This document shows, one piece after another, positions 45,258 to 55,106 of a DNA stretch of 64,000 bases. Origin of the DNA: Legionella birminghamensis (GTDB taxonomy: Bacteria > Pseudomonadota > Gammaproteobacteria > Legionellales > Legionellaceae); assembly GCF_900452515.1 (NCBI RefSeq), contig NZ_UGNW01000001.1, positions 1,488,001 through 1,552,000 of the forward strand, written 5' to 3'. Numbering within the stretch: position 1 is the first letter of the stretch; the number at the start of each line of letters is the position of its first letter. The position numbers and the translations under genes were made by a program. The notes under the pieces are model-generated. The model had not been told where the DNA came from, ran no database searches, and saw nothing but the letters and a program-made list of their open reading frames with translations.

Positions 45258-47933
45258 TTACTGTGCCAGATTTCTCAAAACGTATTGCAGAATACCCCCA
45301 TGTCGGTAATATTCCAGCTCGTTTGCTGTATCGATTCGGCAAAGCAATTGAATTTCTTCTTTTACGCCATTGCTTCTTTCAATTGACATTCTTAAGCGGA
45401 CTCCAGGTTTTAAAGAGTCATCTACAGCAATGCTGATGCGTTCGTCGCCAGTCAGATTCAGTGTTTTTCTAGTGGTTCCTTCCTCGAATTGCAAAGGTAA
45501 TATCCCCATTCCAATCAGATTGGAACGATGAATGCGTTCAAAGCTTTCGGTAATCACTGCTTTGACGCCCAGTAGATTGGTTCCTTTGGCAGCCCAGTCG
45601 CGCGAAGAGCCTGTACCGTATTCTTTTCCTGCGATTACCACTAGTGGATTACCATTGGCCTGATATTTCATTGAGGCATCATAAATAGACATGACTTCGC
45701 CGGACGGAATATAGCGGGTAACACCGCCTTCTACTTCGGGAGTCATCTCATTACGGATTCGAATATTGGCAAAGGTGCCTCTCATCATGACTTCATGATT
45801 GCCTCTTCTTGAGCCATAAGAGTTAAAATCCGCTTCACTAACGCCTTTGGATTTCAAATATAAACCTGCAGGTGAGTTTGCTTTAATCGAACCGGCAGGG
45901 GAAATATGGTCGGTAGTAATCGAATCGCCCAGCAAAGCCAATACATAAGCATTATTTATAGACTCAATCGGCTTGGGCTGTTTTGGCAGGTTATCAAAGA
46001 ATGGCGGATGCTGAATATAGGTGGAGTTTGAATCCCACTCGTAAGTAGTACCGCTGCCTGTTTTGATTGCCTGCCAGTGTGCATCACCCTGGAATACCTC
46101 GGCGTATTCTTTTCTAAACATCGCGCCTGTCACCTTGCTTACTTCAGCAGCGACTTCCTCATTGCTCGGCCAGATATCCTTGAGATAGATTTCTTTTCCA
46201 GAGGCATCTTTCCCTACTGGCTGTGTATTTAAATCAATATTAGTGGTACCAGTCAATGCATAGACAACTACTAGTGGGGGTGAAGCAAGCCAATTGGCTC
46301 GAACCTGTGGATGAACCCGGCCTTCAAAATTACGGTTTCCTGAAAGCACAGAACAGACAACCAGGTCATTTTCGCTGACGCTTTCGGCAATTTCATCAGG
46401 AAGCGGCCCAGAGTTTCCAATACAGGTTGTACAGCCATAACCAACCAGATTAAAGCCTAATTGATCAAGGTAAGGTTGTAATCCGGCATGTTTTAAATAA
46501 TCGGTGACGACTTTAGATCCGGGGGCTAAAGATGATTTTACCCAAGGCTTGCGTAGCAAACCTTTTTCAACTGCTTTTTTAGCGACCAATCCAGCAGCCA
46601 TCAGTACGCTTGGATTTGAGGTATTGGTGCAACTGGTAATTGCAGCGATGACGACATCGCCATGGCGTAATGTAAATTCATTGGTTTTGACAGGAAACTC
46701 TTTATGTTTTTCTTCCGCTTTTCCTGCTTGTGTCAGGAAACTGTCAAATTCGCGCGGCAGAGTGGCCAGATTGACTTTATCCTGGGGTCGTTTGGGTCCA
46801 GCAAGGGATGGTTCTACAGTAGATAGATCGAGGCTTAGGGTATCTGTAAATACAGGATCGGGCGAGTTCTGGTCATACCACATTCCCTGGGCTTTGCAAT
46901 ATGCTTCAACCAGCTTGATGCGATGTTCCTCTCTGCCTGTCAGCTCCAGATAACGCAGGGTTTCTTTATCGACAGGGAAAAAACCGCAGGTAGCGCCATA
47001 TTCAGGTGCCATATTGGAAATAGTCGCACGATCAGCCAGTGGTAAAGCAGCAAGGCCTGAACCATAGAACTCGACAAATTTGCCGACAACGCCTTTTTTA
47101 CGAAGCATTTGGGTTACAGTGAGAACCAGATCAGTTGCGGTAATCCCTTCTCGCAAATGCCCAGTTAGTTTAAAGCCAATAACTTCTGGAATAAGCATGG
47201 AAACCGGCTGGCCTAACATAGCCGCTTCCGCTTCAATACCGCCAACTCCCCAACCCAGAACGCCTAAACCATTAATCATAGTTGTGTGCGAGTCAGTTCC
47301 AACCAGCGTGTCTGGATAAGCATAAAGATTACCGTTATATTCACTTGTCCAGACGGTTTTGCCCAAGTATTCAAGATTCACCTGATGACAGATACCAGTT
47401 CCTGGCGGGACTACCTGGAAATTTGCAAATGCCTTTTGTCCCCAGCGTAAAAACTCATAGCGTTCTTTATTACGTTGAATTTCAATTTCAGTATTAATGC
47501 TCAACGCATCGGCAGAGGCAAATTTATCCACCATCACCGAGTGGTCAATTACTAAATCAACAGGCGAAAGAGGGGAGATTTTGCTGGCGCTGCCCCCCAT
47601 TTTTTCAAGTGCTGCGCGCATGGCGGCCAGGTCAACAACTGCAGGAACCCCTGTAAAATCCTGCATCAGTACACGTGCTGGTCTGTAGGCAATTTCATGC
47701 TGGGATGTTTTAGCGTCAAGCCAATCAGCCAATGCTTTCACATCGTCGACAGTTACAGTATGGCCGTCTTCAAAACGGAGCAAATTTTCAAATAATACTT
47801 TCAGAGAGTAAGGTAAACGGCTGATGCCCTTGAAATGCTTGTTTTCTGCTTCTTTAAGGCTGAAATAATGGTATGTTTTACCATCGACTTCTAACTGACT
47901 TCGAGTTGAAAGACTATCTTGTCCAACTATCAT
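45258..47933 (-). CDS. acnA: Aconitate hydratase AcnA
   Basis: Interconverts citrate and isocitrate through a [4Fe-4S] cluster; in L. pneumophila it is the major iron-containing protein. The cluster cysteines are in [12 protein letters not shown] and in [35 protein letters not shown] and the swivel-domain [17 protein letters not shown] are diagnostic. With the ATG at 47933 (GGAG seven bases upstream) it has 891 residues, the expected AcnA length; the frame's extra 11 residues from 47966 are not used. gltA, the preceding step of the cycle, lies at 55-57 kb. Confidence 0.96.
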   Translation of the reverse strand: MIVGQDSLSTRSQLEVDGKTYHYFSLKEAENKHFKGISRLPYSLKVLFENLLRFEDGHTVTVDDVKALADWLDAKTSQHEIAYRPARVLMQDFTGVPAVVDLAAMRAALEKMGGSASKISPLSPVDLVIDHSVMVDKFASADALSINTEIEIQRNKERYEFLRWGQKAFANFQVVPPGTGICHQVNLEYLGKTVWTSEYNGNLYAYPDTLVGTDSHTTMINGLGVLGWGVGGIEAEAAMLGQPVSMLIPEVIGFKLTGHLREGITATDLVLTVTQMLRKKGVVGKFVEFYGSGLAALPLADRATISNMAPEYGATCGFFPVDKETLRYLELTGREEHRIKLVEAYCKAQGMWYDQNSPDPVFTDTLSLDLSTVEPSLAGPKRPQDKVNLATLPREFDSFLTQAGKAEEKHKEFPVKTNEFTLRHGDVVIAAITSCTNTSNPSVLMAAGLVAKKAVEKGLLRKPWVKSSLAPGSKVVTDYLKHAGLQPYLDQLGFNLVGYGCTTCIGNSGPLPDEIAESVSENDLVVCSVLSGNRNFEGRVHPQVRANWLASPPLVVVYALTGTTNIDLNTQPVGKDASGKEIYLKDIWPSNEEVAAEVSKVTGAMFRKEYAEVFQGDAHWQAIKTGSGTTYEWDSNSTYIQHPPFFDNLPKQPKPIESINNAYVLALLGDSITTDHISPAGSIKANSPAGLYLKSKGVSEADFNSYGSRRGNHEVMMRGTFANIRIRNEMTPEVEGGVTRYIPSGEVMSIYDASMKYQANGNPLVVIAGKEYGTGSSRDWAAKGTNLLGVKAVITESFERIHRSNLIGMGILPLQFEEGTTRKTLNLTGDERISIAVDDSLKPGVRLRMSIERSNGVKEEIQLLCRIDTANELEYYRHGGILQYVLRNLAQ

Positions 47934-48094
47934 AAATCGACTCCAGAGTTCAAAAAGGCTAATCATAGCTTAAAAATCCAAGCTTTTCATCGAAAAGAAA
48001 TTTAATAAACGGGGAAAAACATATTTTCAAAAATAAAATATCTTTGCTATTAATAAGTAATAAATGCTTTGCATGCCAAAACAAGGATGTTTTT

Positions 48095-49225
48095 ATGATT
48101 AATCAAGTTCCGGCGGATAATTTTATCCTGGTGCCAGAAACTGTTTCTGCCGAAGCTGTTGATGAACAATCTGCAGGTATCAGTAATTTCTTCCTGGAGC
48201 TGATAACTCAATATCTCTCAGATGCGGATCCGGAAGTTATTCAAGACTCTAATGAAAATGAAGTGATTCTTGCCAGCGAACAGGACATGGCCACTAACAG
48301 TGAGGCTGCAATTCCGACTTACATGCCTTTTAATTATGAATCGCAAGGGGTTGAGATTTCAGAAAAAGAAGAGCAGGATGAATTGACCCTTAATCCGGCT
48401 TTAGCATGGCTAACCGCCGCTAGCTATGAACCCCCAACCAGGCAAGAGCTGCAATCTATAGCGATATCCAATGCTGGGATTGAAATAGCTACATCTAATG
48501 AAAGCCAATCTATTTTGAAAGAAGGCCAAGGCTTGTATCCTGTTTCTGTTGAGAGTAATGGTCAGAAATTAACTGTAAGAGAGAATCCCGCTTTACTGAC
48601 TGCAAATTTTTCGGAGGATGAACCTGGTTCAGATAGTGAACACATTGCAATCCAGACGAGGCAACCAGATGAGGAGAGCAACAAAATAGCGGATGTTTCC
48701 GAGAGGGTTTTTGAACCCGAACAACAACCTGTCCTAATTGAAAATACAACTCTCAGGATGAAAACTGACTTTGAACCTTTCGATTTTAAAAACCAGCTAT
48801 CAAATGTAAAGATGAACCACTTTGAGCTGCCAACCAAAGTGCATGATGCAGCCTGGCAGGATGAATTTAACGGAGGACTGGTCTGGCTAAGTCAACATAA
48901 GATTAATCAGGCAGTGCTCAAACTGAATCCTGTGGAACTGGGGCCGGTAGAGGTTAAAATTCATTTGGCTGAGGAAGCCGCAACAATTGATATTAAGACT
49001 CACAACTTACAGGTTCGGGATTTAATTGAGCAATCTCTCCCGAGGTTGAGGGAAATGTTAATGGATCGGGGCTTGCAATTGGCAGAAGTGAATATTGAAA
49101 CCGGCGATAGGCGCTCGCATTCACATACCCAAGCACAGCAGAACGAAGAGGCCGCATTTTTCGAAGAAGAACAGACCCCTGTTGTGATTCAACAGAAAAA
49201 TGGGATTGTTGATTATTTCGCCTGA
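48095..49225 (+). CDS. fliK: Flagellar hook-length control protein (FliK-like)
   Basis: A 376-residue protein whose C-terminal third is the Flg_hook domain: VLKLNPVELGPVEVKIHLAE, VRDLIEQSLPRLREMLMDRGLQLAEVNIETG. This domain, shared by FliK proteins, switches the flagellar export gate when the hook is complete. The N-terminal two thirds are acidic, low in hydrophobics and unordered in composition, as expected of the ruler part. AAGGA lies 7 bases before the ATG at 48095; the upstream frame to 48044 has no support. It stands alone, far from flgKL in this window. Confidence 0.85.
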   Translation: MINQVPADNFILVPETVSAEAVDEQSAGISNFFLELITQYLSDADPEVIQDSNENEVILASEQDMATNSEAAIPTYMPFNYESQGVEISEKEEQDELTLNPALAWLTAASYEPPTRQELQSIAISNAGIEIATSNESQSILKEGQGLYPVSVESNGQKLTVRENPALLTANFSEDEPGSDSEHIAIQTRQPDEESNKIADVSERVFEPEQQPVLIENTTLRMKTDFEPFDFKNQLSNVKMNHFELPTKVHDAAWQDEFNGGLVWLSQHKINQAVLKLNPVELGPVEVKIHLAEEAATIDIKTHNLQVRDLIEQSLPRLREMLMDRGLQLAEVNIETGDRRSHSHTQAQQNEEAAFFEEEQTPVVIQQKNGIVDYFA

Positions 49226-49248
49226 CAGAACTTGAGGGTGCTATGAGT

Positions 49249-49332
49249 GAATCCCTGTGGGCACAGACCTATGGGCATACATACAAATGCATTAGTTATC
49301 GAATCCCCGCGGCGCCGACCGCGGGGAATCGG
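49249..49332. mobile_element. Inverted-repeat hairpin element, copy D (one end only)
   Basis: An 84-bp fragment after fliK. It has GAATCCCTGTGGGCACAGACC, a diverged CCTATGGGCATACATACAAAT, and an intact inner hairpin CCCCGCGG-CGCCGA-CCGCGGGG (about 49306-49327). Core and right end are missing, so it is a solo end or a deletion remnant. Confidence 0.6.
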
Positions 49333-49369
49333 AGCAGAACGTTTGCGCAGCCAAATGTGCTTGACCTAA

Positions 49370-49708
49370 CTAGCAACGTCTGACACACCGAATAACCTGA
49401 CCATTCCATTGATTAATTAAACAGGTTTTCCTGCAATGGCCATAAGGACGCCATCCTGTCCAGTAGTTTTTGTAATAGTGTCGGTTATAATAACGAGGAC
49501 CATAATAAATATACCCCGGGCCGTAATAATGTCCGGGATATCGATACCAGTGCCCGCCATAATAGTAAGCTAGCTGTTTTCCTGCCAGAGTAGTCTGAGG
49601 ACTAGTTGTATTAACTTGTGCTTGTACAGATTGAATGGTTCCGAAAGTCATTAATAAAACCAGCAATGCAGGCAGCATTTTACTTGTCCATGCAATATAA
49701 TGCTTCAT
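49370..49708 (-). CDS. Small exported Tyr/Gly/His-rich protein
   Basis: A 112-residue protein with a clear signal peptide (about 1-30, MKHYIAWTSKMLPALLVLLM... ending VQA). The mature part is unusual: residues 48-85 are mostly Tyr, Gly, His, Arg and Pro (GGHWYRYPGHYYGPGYIYYG), followed by a cysteine-containing tail (CRKTC...CVRRC) that could form two disulfides. I do not recognise a family with known function. GGGAG lies 8 bases before the ATG. Confidence 0.7.
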   Translation of the reverse strand: MKHYIAWTSKMLPALLVLLMTFGTIQSVQAQVNTTSPQTTLAGKQLAYYYGGHWYRYPGHYYGPGYIYYGPRYYNRHYYKNYWTGWRPYGHCRKTCLINQWNGQVIRCVRRC

Positions 49709-49802
49709 TTTATAACTCCCTAAATCAAATGGTGCCTAATTAAGTATAGTCCCAATGATTGCCGGAGTGTCTTAATTTGTAACAAGCAGGTTTATTATTG
49801 GT

Positions 49803-50951
49803 ATGAAAATTTTTAATGCGATCGAGAAAGAAGACTTCTTAGCTAATTATTGGCAAAAAAAGCCATTTGTTTTTCGACAGGCCTTTCCTTCATTTGAAAG
49901 TCCAATCAGCGGGGATGAACTGGCCGGCCTGGCAATGGAAGAAGAAATTGAGAGCCGTCTGGTTTGGCAAACGCCAGGTAAACTGCCGGGCTGGCATTTA
50001 AAGCGTGGCCCTTTTTCACGCAGTAATTTTAAAAAGCTGCCTCCGTCGCACTGGACTTTACTGGTTCAGGCTGTTGATCGCTTTGTGCCTGAAGTAATGG
50101 AACTTCTTGATCAATTTAATTTTTTACCCCAGTGGCGTGTTGATGATGTAATGATAAGTTATGCAGCGAACGGGGGAGGGGTTGGACCGCACTATGATAA
50201 CTACGATGTATTTCTTCTTCAAGCGCAGGGAAGGCGAAGATGGTTATTAACTACGCAACACTGCCATCCTGCTAATTATTTGCCAAATCTTGAGCTGCGG
50301 ATAATGAAACAATTTGAAGTGGAAGAGGAGTTTATTCTTGAGGAAGGGGATATATTATATCTGCCGCCTCACGTGGGACATAATGGAATATCACTCTCTG
50401 AAGAGTGTATGACTTATTCTTTTGGTTATCGAAGTTATCCGGCAAAGGAGTTATGGGATAGTTTCAGTCAACACTTTTGGGATGAAGCCAGCTTTTCAGA
50501 ATTATATAAGGATCCTGACTGGTCGGAATTGAAGAATAGTGCTGAAATTCCTGGAGAGGCAGTAGAGCGCGCGAAAAAACTGCTTAAAAAAATGATTGAT
50601 GGAAATGACGAGCAATTCAGCCGGTGGTTTGGATGCTTTATTACTGGCCTGGATGAACAGGCTGAAGGGTTTATACTGCCGGAGAAACAGAGAAAGCGGA
50701 AAAAGTTTCTCAGCGCAGGCGCATTGATGCGTAACCCCTTTAGCCGTTTTGCATATTATGAAACCCCTCAGTTCGAATTTTTCATTAATGGTGAATGCTG
50801 GGATATCAAGGATGTTTCCTCAGATTTAGTCAAGCTGGTTGCAAGTAACCGGATTATCTCCACTGAAGAATTATCGCAGTTCATTGATAATGGCCCTGAC
50901 TACTCTTTTTTAAACAACTTATGGGAACTGGATTTATTGACCGAAGTTTAA
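49803..50951 (+). CDS. roxA: Ribosomal protein L16 arginine hydroxylase RoxA (YcfD-like)
   Basis: A 2-oxoglutarate/Fe(II) oxygenase of the JmjC-like ribosomal oxygenase family, which hydroxylates an arginine of ribosomal protein L16. It has 382 residues. The iron ligands are in GPHYDNYDVFLLQAQGRRRW (HxD) and LYLPPHVGHNG (distal His). The family's GWHLKRGPF-type N-terminal region and winged-helix C-terminal part are present. It is likely monocistronic, with the deacetylase gene following after 51 bases. Confidence 0.88.
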   Translation: MKIFNAIEKEDFLANYWQKKPFVFRQAFPSFESPISGDELAGLAMEEEIESRLVWQTPGKLPGWHLKRGPFSRSNFKKLPPSHWTLLVQAVDRFVPEVMELLDQFNFLPQWRVDDVMISYAANGGGVGPHYDNYDVFLLQAQGRRRWLLTTQHCHPANYLPNLELRIMKQFEVEEEFILEEGDILYLPPHVGHNGISLSEECMTYSFGYRSYPAKELWDSFSQHFWDEASFSELYKDPDWSELKNSAEIPGEAVERAKKLLKKMIDGNDEQFSRWFGCFITGLDEQAEGFILPEKQRKRKKFLSAGALMRNPFSRFAYYETPQFEFFINGECWDIKDVSSDLVKLVASNRIISTEELSQFIDNGPDYSFLNNLWELDLLTEV

Positions 50952-51002
50952 GGCATAAGTTTTGCATTAAGAAGCACACTGGCTGGTTTATCAAGGATAC
51001 TC

Positions 51003-51830
51003 ATGAACATTAAGTCTATTGTTTCGGCTGCGCTCCTTTTGTTCAGCTGCAATCTTTTGGCTGCCGAGAAAGAAATTGCAATTACTATTGATGATTTGCC
51101 CTTCGTGGGTTCTGCCAATAATGATCCCAAAAAATTGCAACGAGAGCATGATCGCTTCATGGCCATTTTGCAGGCACTTGTGGATCATAAAGTGCCGGCA
51201 ACCGGTTTTATTATTGCCGGCAGTATTGAAAAAGGGCAATGGGAACTTTTGGAGGCATTTCGCAGCCAGGGTTTTCAGCTGGGAAATCATACTTATTCTC
51301 ACCATAGCTTAAATGGCATGGCCGCTGAAAAGTACATTGAAGACGTAAGAAAAGCGGATCAGATTTTACAGCCGGTTATGACCAGCCCTAAATATTTCCG
51401 CTATCCCTATCTTGCTGAAAGTAAAGGGGACAAGCGTGAAAAAGTGTATCAGTTTTTAGCCAAGAATAATTACACCATCGCACCTGTAACGGTGGATAGT
51501 AAAGATTTCATTTTCAATAATCAGCTATTCGCTATTCCTTACCGTATGCGCCCGCAAAGTTTACCGGCGCTTAAAAAACGATACCTGAGTTACATTTGGG
51601 GACAGACATTAAAAGCGGAAGCTCGCTCTAATAAACTGCAGCCCGGATCAAGTAAGCAGATTCTATTAATCCATGCCAATCTGATTAATAGCCATTTTCT
51701 CGGAGATATTATTGATATGTATCAGAAAAATGGATACCGCATTGTCAGCCTTGATGAGATAGTAGGCACAAACAACATGCCAGTAGCAGGCGAGATTAGT
51801 GGGGCGGTAAGGGGTTTATTCAAAAACTAG
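51003..51830 (+). CDS. Exported polysaccharide deacetylase (NodB domain)
   Basis: A 275-residue protein with a signal peptide (about 1-19, SIVSAALLLFSCNLLAA) and a carbohydrate esterase 4 (NodB) domain. EIAITIDDLPFVG supplies the catalytic/metal Asp pair, QLGNHTYSHHSLN the metal histidines (HxxxH), and FRYPYLAESKGDK the catalytic Arg motif. It probably removes N-acetyl groups from peptidoglycan or an exopolysaccharide in the periplasm, though the substrate is not shown. AAGGA lies 5 bases before the ATG. Repeat element copy E follows. Confidence 0.88.
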   Translation: MNIKSIVSAALLLFSCNLLAAEKEIAITIDDLPFVGSANNDPKKLQREHDRFMAILQALVDHKVPATGFIIAGSIEKGQWELLEAFRSQGFQLGNHTYSHHSLNGMAAEKYIEDVRKADQILQPVMTSPKYFRYPYLAESKGDKREKVYQFLAKNNYTIAPVTVDSKDFIFNNQLFAIPYRMRPQSLPALKKRYLSYIWGQTLKAEARSNKLQPGSSKQILLIHANLINSHFLGDIIDMYQKNGYRIVSLDEIVGTNNMPVAGEISGAVRGLFKN

Positions 51831-51924
51831 AGGTTCATCTTACAAAGCTGAGAAATCCAACCCTGCGATAAATCAAATCGAACGCTCGAGACGCCGCTAA
51901 AGCGAATCAGCCGTCGCTGCCCAT

Positions 51925-52120
51925 TCGAATTCCCGCGGTCACAGCCCATAGCTATCTACATATCCCCTACGCCCTGCGACCCTGCGGCTTGTCCGCAGGG
52001 TCCCAGTGTTCTCTATTAGTCTTCTGGATCCCTCGGACACAAGCCGAGGGAAGTAGAAGCTAAGAGCAGACTGTCTTTTCAGGGATGTGTAGATAGCTAT
52101 GGGCTGTGACCGTGGAAATC
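51925..52120. mobile_element. Inverted-repeat hairpin element, copy E, with a nested hairpin unit
   Basis: A 196-bp element between the deacetylase and mltA. Its ends match as inverted repeats: left CCCGCGGTCACAGCCCATAG plus CTATCTACAT, right (52087-52120) ATGTGTAGATAGCTATGGGC plus TGTGACCGTGG. In place of the usual core it contains two other hairpins: CCCTGCGG/CCGCAGGG with loop CTTGT at 51980-52000 (same as 13644-13664), and CCCTCGG/CCGAGGG at 52030-52050. The right end reaches the stop codon of mltA. Confidence 0.7.
51980..52000. repeat. Hairpin CCCTGCGG-loop-CCGCAGGG, copy 2
   Basis: Identical over 21 bases to the hairpin at 13644-13664, nested here within element copy E. The pairing of the same hairpin with two different surroundings shows it is a separate dispersed unit. 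Confidence 0.8.
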
Positions 52121-53381
52121 AATCGAATTGCTTTGGCAATTTCTTCTCTGCATGGCGCGGTAGAAATAACCAGTAATGCCCCGGGTTTTTCATTAATCCT
52201 GCCGTATAAGTGGCCTCTTCACCCTCTCCCCAGAAGACATCTCCGCGCACCTGGCCACGAATTGCACCACCAGTATCCTGTGCAATCATTAGTCGCTGAA
52301 AGGTCTGAGGTTCTGGCATATTGGCAGCTGGGTGGCTAGTATCCAGCCAAAGCGGCGTTCCCAGAGGGATCCATTTTCGATCGACAGCGAGGGAGTAACC
52401 TGGTGTAAGTGGTACTCCCTGAGCGCCCATCGCGGCACTGTTTTTAAGTTGCTTGAAGAATACGAATGATTCATTTTTATTGGTGACCGGCAAAATTTCA
52501 TCAGGATGGGCTTCAAGATAGGCACGGATGCTTTGCATGGAGGCATTTTCCTTGGTCATAATGCCTTTCTCTATCAATACTCTCCCAATGGGAGTATAAG
52601 AGGCGCCATTTTCCCCCGCATAACCGAGAAAAATGGTTTCACCATTGGGCAATTTTACAATTCCAGACCCTTGAATTTCCAGATAGAGACGATCAATATG
52701 ACTGTCAACCCAAAGCAAAACGGGGGCATTTTCTTTGAGGACGCCCTTATTAATTTCTTCTCGCACATGGAATGGTAATAATTTACCATTAACCACCCGG
52801 CCCACAAGACGACGATTAATACCCTTGTAGCCGAAATCGGCGGGATTTACTGTTACGATATTATCGGGCAAGCCATAGATTGGGACATTGAACTCACTGG
52901 TTTTAGCCAAACTACCATGTAATAAGGGTAAATAATAACCAGTAAATAGCCCATCAACGGGCTTATCCTGAAAGAATTCAAAGGGAACAAACCACTTACG
53001 AAAAAAAGATCGGGCTTTTTTTTCATCCACTTTGGAAAGCTTCTTTGCTGCTTTGCATGCGGGCAACCAATCTTTCACTTTCAATGGGATCTGATTACTT
53101 CCAGCATCAGCCTGAGGGTCCTGCTTTAAAAAGGTGTTACATGATAGTTGAAAAGTAAGAAATGACTTTTTGAGGCTAGCGTCTTTCCAGCCAGGCAACT
53201 GTGAAAATTGCGCCCGTTTAAGCTGAACCGGGCCAGGCAGAACAGGCTTATCAATTGGGATCTCTTGTACAACAGATGGGGGGACGACTGAATCAGGGGC
53301 ACTCAGGGGCCAGAACTTATAAAGAACAACGGCAGACAAAAAAAACAGCAATAAGGAAAATGAAGAGAATAGTCGTTTCAT
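52119..53381 (-). CDS. mltA: Membrane-bound lytic murein transglycosylase A
   Basis: Cleaves peptidoglycan between MurNAc and GlcNAc with formation of the 1,6-anhydro product. It has 420 residues. An N-terminal membrane segment (FSSFSLLLFFLSAVVLYKFWPL) lacks a lipobox cysteine, so it appears anchored by a signal-anchor and not lipid. The MltA domain includes TGYYLPLLHGSL and EIQGSGIVKLPNGETIFLGYAGENGASYTPIGR. The C-terminal 3D domain (IPLGTPLWLD, MIAQDTGGAIRGQVRGDVFWG) holds the catalytic aspartates. Its stop codon lies at the boundary of repeat element copy E, so the last codon or two may have been shaped by that insertion. Confidence 0.93.
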   Translation of the reverse strand: MKRLFSSFSLLLFFLSAVVLYKFWPLSAPDSVVPPSVVQEIPIDKPVLPGPVQLKRAQFSQLPGWKDASLKKSFLTFQLSCNTFLKQDPQADAGSNQIPLKVKDWLPACKAAKKLSKVDEKKARSFFRKWFVPFEFFQDKPVDGLFTGYYLPLLHGSLAKTSEFNVPIYGLPDNIVTVNPADFGYKGINRRLVGRVVNGKLLPFHVREEINKGVLKENAPVLLWVDSHIDRLYLEIQGSGIVKLPNGETIFLGYAGENGASYTPIGRVLIEKGIMTKENASMQSIRAYLEAHPDEILPVTNKNESFVFFKQLKNSAAMGAQGVPLTPGYSLAVDRKWIPLGTPLWLDTSHPAANMPEPQTFQRLMIAQDTGGAIRGQVRGDVFWGEGEEATYTAGLMKNPGHYWLFLPRHAEKKLPKQFD

Positions 53382-53498
53382 GAGCGAGCAAAATATGATC
53401 TAAGTGAAATCAATTGCAGCAATTTATCACTTTTTAGAAAATAAAGCTACCAAGCTCAGGCCGATGTCATCCGTCTGTCCATTTATTTCCTAATGAAT

Positions 53499-54374
53499 TC
53501 AATTCGTTGCAAATAGGCGGTCAACAGCTTTATTTTTTGAATCATATAACGAAAGGAATTCGGCCAAGCCGCTAGATGCTATTTTTTCTCCCAATTGATA
53601 CATGGTATAACATTCAAATTTATCTTTAATCGAAGCGACATGCCGCTCGACCGTTTTACGCGATATGCCTTTGATGTCAGCAATCAACTCGGCAGATTTT
53701 CCCAGGCGGATCCATTGCAGCAATTCACGCTCTTTGGCAGTTAAGTAATAATTATGTCCGTTGAGCCACTCGAAGCTGTTCTGAGCAACTTCTTCTAATT
53801 CAATAGTCCGTGGGTTTGCCTTGACAGGAATTACCTTTCTGCCTGCAGCATTATGGTCAATATCAATATTGGCAGGTAAGTTATATACTGCGGCTAGCTC
53901 GGGAATAGCCTTCATACAGTGGCTAAAATAGTCAATAAAAGCATGCAGCGAATCCATTTTTTCCAGATAAATCTGATTAATCCCACTTTGATTCAGAGGC
54001 GCGCTGAAATGATAGCAATGAGTCATTTCGGGAGCATGTGCGGTAATCGTCAGTGTATGGCTTTGGTTAAATAATGCCGCCATTTGATACAATGCTTGTG
54101 TATGGCAATCCTTTTCCAAATAATCCCAGAAAGAGTATTCAAATTTATTATTTTCTTGGGTATTGTGATAATGAACATCGTTTTGTGCATGATTTAAGCG
54201 CAGGTATTCGGACGCATACTCGGGTCTGGATCCCAGGCAGAAAGCTTCTCCGCTTGCATTCACGGCGGTATAGCCAAAGAAATTAACACCTAATTTTTCC
54301 AAAGGATTACAAATGGTTTTCAATATTTCGTGATGGGCAATACTTGGATTTTTCAGAATATGATCGACGTTCAT
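53499..54374 (-). CDS. LuxR-family transcriptional regulator
   Basis: A 291-residue regulator with a C-terminal LuxR helix-turn-helix (about 215-275): LTAKERELLQWIRLGKSAELIADIKGISRKTVERHVASIKDKF. The N-terminal 190 residues are not an obvious receiver (no phospho-acceptor pattern) and resemble the autoinducer-binding-type domain of Legionella LuxR homologues. A ligand cannot be named. No synthase gene of the LuxI type lies nearby. The gene is transcribed away from the decayed methyltransferase at 54.5 kb. Confidence 0.82.
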   Translation of the reverse strand: MNVDHILKNPSIAHHEILKTICNPLEKLGVNFFGYTAVNASGEAFCLGSRPEYASEYLRLNHAQNDVHYHNTQENNKFEYSFWDYLEKDCHTQALYQMAALFNQSHTLTITAHAPEMTHCYHFSAPLNQSGINQIYLEKMDSLHAFIDYFSHCMKAIPELAAVYNLPANIDIDHNAAGRKVIPVKANPRTIELEEVAQNSFEWLNGHNYYLTAKERELLQWIRLGKSAELIADIKGISRKTVERHVASIKDKFECYTMYQLGEKIASSGLAEFLSLYDSKNKAVDRLFATN

Positions 54375-54544
54375 TTAAGCTCCTTTATCGAGTAGGGGAA
54401 TGATAACATACAATTTGTATAAAACAAATACAAATGGTGCTGTGTGTCGACTGATTTTGCAAAAGGTGTCCGTTTTACGACATTCCGCTGTTCAAATAAT
54501 AATCATAAAATGGCATCACTAGCGAGGTTGGAAGAGGAAACGAA

Positions 54545-55067
54545 ATGAAATCGAAAAATGAAAATGCTTTTTTTGACAAGAAGCCATGGCCCAATAGCAC
54601 TGCCGATTGCCCAGATGATTACTAATGACCACATTGTGATTGACAAGGGATTCGGAAATGGTCAGTTTTTGCTTGAATTACGGATGATGCTGAATAAAAA
54701 AGCAGAGCAGCTTAAGAAAGAGGGAAAAATTAAAGAAGCTGAAAAAAGGGCCCGGCTAATTGGTATTACTGCTTTCGATAAAGAAGTACGCCGTCATGCC
54801 TGTGAAGGTCATGCCTTTAAAGAGCAGAGGATTGAAGTGGTCAAAATGAAGCTGCCTTGTCATTCGGCACGCATCCAATTTTTTGATGATACACCACAGT
54901 ATGATCCAGTAAAATTGCATGAAGATCAGAAGGCTCTTGATTTTTTAAAGGAGTTGCAAAACAAGGTAGACTTTGTTTTTGATACTTTTGGTTCTTCTAC
55001 CTACAATATTAGCTTTCAAAAAACTGCAATTGAATCAGAGGTTGAAATGCTAAGACCGGGTATGTAG
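54545..55067 (+). pseudogene. Decayed SAM-dependent methyltransferase
   Basis: A methyltransferase remnant. The ATG at 54545 has a good GAGGAAACGAA leader and starts MKSKNENAFF, but the frame stops soon after. The main frame (open from 54558) continues with LTRSHGPIALPIAQMITNDHIVIDKGFGNGQFLLEL, the last part being SAM-binding motif I. The two join if the run of seven T at 54568-54574 had eight. The C-terminal half has DFVFDTFGSSTYN and then stops at EMLRPGM, where the family's LRPGG turn is expected. Reading past the TAG gives VIAF, a plausible next strand. Repeat element copy F begins 40 bases later. I therefore call it a pseudogene. Confidence 0.65.
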
Positions 55068-55106
55068 GTTATTGCCTTTATATATTTATATATACCGAAT
55101 ATATAC

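Noticed and set aside
46504-46953. Plus-strand frame of 149 codons inside acnA
   Set aside because: Antisense shadow of the aconitase gene with no start signal.
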